Assembly: GCA_012514415.1 (NCBI GenBank)
Contig: JAAZAH010000417.1
Span: forward strand, 1 to 7,758
Source: Sandaracinaceae bacterium
GTDB lineage: Bacteria > Myxococcota_A > Polyangia > Polyangiales > Houyiibacteriaceae
Length of the DNA stretch: 7,758 nucleotides
Direction of reading: 5' to 3'
Both the position numbers and the translations under genes were made by a program. Shown piece by piece: positions 6,446 through 7,758 of this stretch (positions are counted from its first letter, which is position 1; each line of letters opens with the position of its first letter). Below the pieces are notes generated by a model. It worked only from the letters and a program-made list of their open reading frames with translations. It did no database searches and had not been told where the DNA came from.

Positions 6446-7186
6446 TCAAAAATCAACGCGCCGCATGATCGAGCGAGGCAGGCGGCGGATGATCGCCATG
6501 ACATAACGCCAAGGCCAAGGGGTGAAGATGACGGGCTGGCCCTTATCGATGCCGCGGACGATATCCCAAGCGACCTCATCGGGTTCGCCCGCGAAGGGGG
6601 GTGGCTTCAGTTCGGCGGTCATCGACGTTTTTACGAAGCCGGGCTTGACCGTGATGACGCGTAGCCCAGAGAGACCATGCTGATGGTCGAGGCTCTCGAG
6701 GTAATGGCTGAGCCCCGCCTTCGCGGCGCCGTAGAACGCCACAGGTTTTCGCCCGCGCTCACCCGCGACCGAGCTGAGGACGCAGAGCGTTCCGCCGCCT
6801 TGGGAGAGAAGTCGCTCCTTCACGGCCTCGATGAAGAGAATGGTCTTTGTGAAGTTGAGATCGAGGAGTCTCTCGAGTTGCACCCGGTCCCGCTCGAGTT
6901 CTTCTTGTGTACCGAACGCGGCCGCCGTGACGATGACGTGATCGACCCGGACGAGCGCCTCGAACGCTTCATCGAGCGCGCGATCAAAGCTCGTGGGATC
7001 TCCGAGATCACAGCGCGAGGCGATGACTTTCCCGGCGCCGCGGATCTCGAGATCGGCGACCGAGCGTGAGAGCTCCAAGGGGTTGCGTCCAAGGAGTGCG
7101 ATCGAAGCGCCCCGGACGGCGTAGATCCGAGCGATTGCGCGCCCGATGCCGCTCGTTCCGCCGAGGAGGATGATTTTTTCAGTCAT
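6446..7186 (-). CDS. dprE2: DprE2-like decaprenylphospho-2-keto-pentofuranose reductase (SDR family)
   Basis: This 246-aa short-chain dehydrogenase is likely the NAD(P)H-dependent second half of the polyprenyl-phospho-ribose 2'-epimerase. It would reduce the 2-keto intermediate made by DprE1 to polyprenyl-phospho-D-arabinofuranose. The cofactor loop is G-G-T-S-G-I-G (9-15), D60 lies in the C-D-L motif, T-A-A-A-F-G (87-92) stands at the usual N-N-A-G position, and the catalytic set is Asn111, Ser138 or Ser139, Tyr152 and Lys156 (Y-x-x-x-K), followed by K-P-G (181-183). The C-terminus, P-W-P-W-R-Y-V-M-A-I-I-R-R-L-P-R, is hydrophobic and basic as in DprE2 proteins and could touch the membrane where the lipid substrate sits. 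The start ATG overlaps the stop of the dprE1-like gene (ATGA), with GGAG 8 nt upstream (7195-7198), indicating translational coupling. The overlap is the main reason for preferring DprE2 over a generic SDR. Confidence 0.86.
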   Translation of the reverse strand: MTEKIILLGGTSGIGRAIARIYAVRGASIALLGRNPLELSRSVADLEIRGAGKVIASRCDLGDPTSFDRALDEAFEALVRVDHVIVTAAAFGTQEELERDRVQLERLLDLNFTKTILFIEAVKERLLSQGGGTLCVLSSVAGERGRKPVAFYGAAKAGLSHYLESLDHQHGLSGLRVITVKPGFVKTSMTAELKPPPFAGEPDEVAWDIVRGIDKGQPVIFTPWPWRYVMAIIRRLPRSIMRRVDF

Positions 7187-7758
7187 GGTTCGCGCTCCAC
7201 TTCCCGGCTTCTTTCGCTCTCTGGCTCATCCCCGAAGAGTCGCACGCTCAGAGCGCTCTTGAACACCCGATTGGGGTCCCATCGCTTGCGAAAATCTTCG
7301 AACGCCTCGAGCCGAGGGTCCATCGCGCGGTATTCCTCCCGCGTCGTGTAACGGTCCTTGGCGAGGTAAACGCGGCCGCCTTCTTCGATGACGATCGCGT
7401 TCAGCATCCGCACGATCGCGCGAACCTCGCGTGTGCGCGGGAGATCAATGGCAAGGGTGATCCCCGGCATCGGAAAAGAAAGAAGACCGCGACCTTCGCG
7501 ATCGAAATCCTTGATGACGCATAAAAAAGAGGCGGCGGCGCGCCCCGCGAGGGCTTCGAGAACGCGGCGCGTCGATGCTCCACGCGGGAGCACGCATTGA
7601 TATTGAGTGAAGCCTCGGCGGCCGTACATACGATTCCATTCATGAATCGCGTCGAGGGGATAGAAAAACTCTTCGAGCGTGACGATGCGTGAATCGAGGC
7701 GTCGCAATTGGCTCCGGTATTTGAGCTCATTGAAGGCGCGGATGCTCCAAGGATTGAG
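7183..7758 (-). CDS. dprE1: DprE1-like FAD-dependent decaprenylphospho-ribose 2-oxidase, C-terminal part
   Basis: The gene enters from the right edge in an open frame; 191 C-terminal residues are present and the start and FAD-binding domain lie outside. DprE1 oxidises the 2'-hydroxyl of polyprenyl-phospho-ribose and, with DprE2, inverts it to arabinose. The sequence follows the substrate and C-terminal domain of DprE1 closely: N-P-W-S-I-R-A-F-N-E-L (2-12), F-Y-P-L-D (32-36), E-W-N-R-M-Y-G-R-R-G-F (40-50), Q-Y-Q (52-54), I-K-D-F (82-85), L-S-F-P-M-P-G (93-99), G-G-R-V-Y-L-A-K-D (127-135) and D-P-N-R-V-F (161-166). By alignment from memory with Mycobacterium tuberculosis DprE1, Lys134 matches Lys418, Lys83 matches Lys367, while Ala103 replaces Cys387 and Thr101 replaces Asn385. 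A short acidic and basic tail (from about 176) extends past the usual end. It is translationally coupled to the reductase gene by a 4-bp overlap. Confidence 0.9.
   Translation of the reverse strand, partial: LNPWSIRAFNELKYRSQLRRLDSRIVTLEEFFYPLDAIHEWNRMYGRRGFTQYQCVLPRGASTRRVLEALAGRAAASFLCVIKDFDREGRGLLSFPMPGITLAIDLPRTREVRAIVRMLNAIVIEEGGRVYLAKDRYTTREEYRAMDPRLEAFEDFRKRWDPNRVFKSALSVRLFGDEPESERSREVEREP

Noticed and set aside
5776..6579. Minus-strand open frame of 267 codons opposite the membrane protein
   Set aside because: Its translation is Arg/Ala/Ser-rich with no recognisable domain, overlaps the end of the reductase gene, and the plus-strand reading gives coherent membrane helices.
6446..7186. 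Generic 3-oxoacyl-ACP reductase (FabG) identity for the SDR
   Set aside because: The T-A-A-A-F-G replacing N-N-A-G, the hydrophobic basic C-terminus and the 4-bp overlap with a DprE1-like gene fit DprE2 better.

Overview
The window reads as chromosomal DNA of a GC-rich Gram-negative bacterium, most likely a deltaproteobacterial predator or myxobacterial relative (Myxococcota/Bradymonadota type). The basis is the combination of two lipobox-bearing secreted proteins, one with a long Asp/Glu-rich linker and one a beta-helix protein of a kind common in those groups, with a six-helix RegB-like histidine kinase and a DprE1/DprE2 pair. This placement is an inference from gene content. No rRNA or marker gene is present to prove it.

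Six of the seven genes are on the minus strand, so they read right to left. At the right edge is the C-terminal part of a DprE1-like FAD oxidoreductase (7758-7183). Its stop overlaps by 4 bp the start of a DprE2-like short-chain reductase (7186-6446). Together these enzymes would epimerise a polyprenyl-phospho-ribose to polyprenyl-phospho-arabinose, the donor for arabinosylated cell-surface glycans. Convergent to them is the only plus-strand gene, a four-helix membrane protein of unknown function (GTG start, 5863-6405). Between it and the divergent gene to its left is a strong 28-nt inverted repeat (5811-5838).

Further left, on the minus strand, are a beta-helix lipoprotein with a TTG start (5730-4621), a RegB/PrrB-like membrane histidine kinase without a response regulator in view (4572-3175), a divergent cysteine desulfurase (3067-1907), a Notum/pectinacetylesterase-family lipoprotein with an acidic linker (1846-320), and the first 48 codons of an A-type Fe-S carrier (146-1). 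Gaps of 48, 108, 60 and 173 nt would allow read-through, but no functional operon is evident beyond the possible link between the desulfurase (sulfur donor) and the A-type carrier (cluster delivery). The 173-nt gap before the carrier holds an imperfect tandem repeat of about 40 nt.

I saw no tRNA, rRNA, insertion sequence, CRISPR array, phage gene or recognised defence system. The most interesting content is the polyprenyl-phospho-arabinose enzyme pair outside the Actinobacteria, with Ala at the benzothiazinone-target Cys position, and the motif-divergent versions of the kinase and desulfurase.
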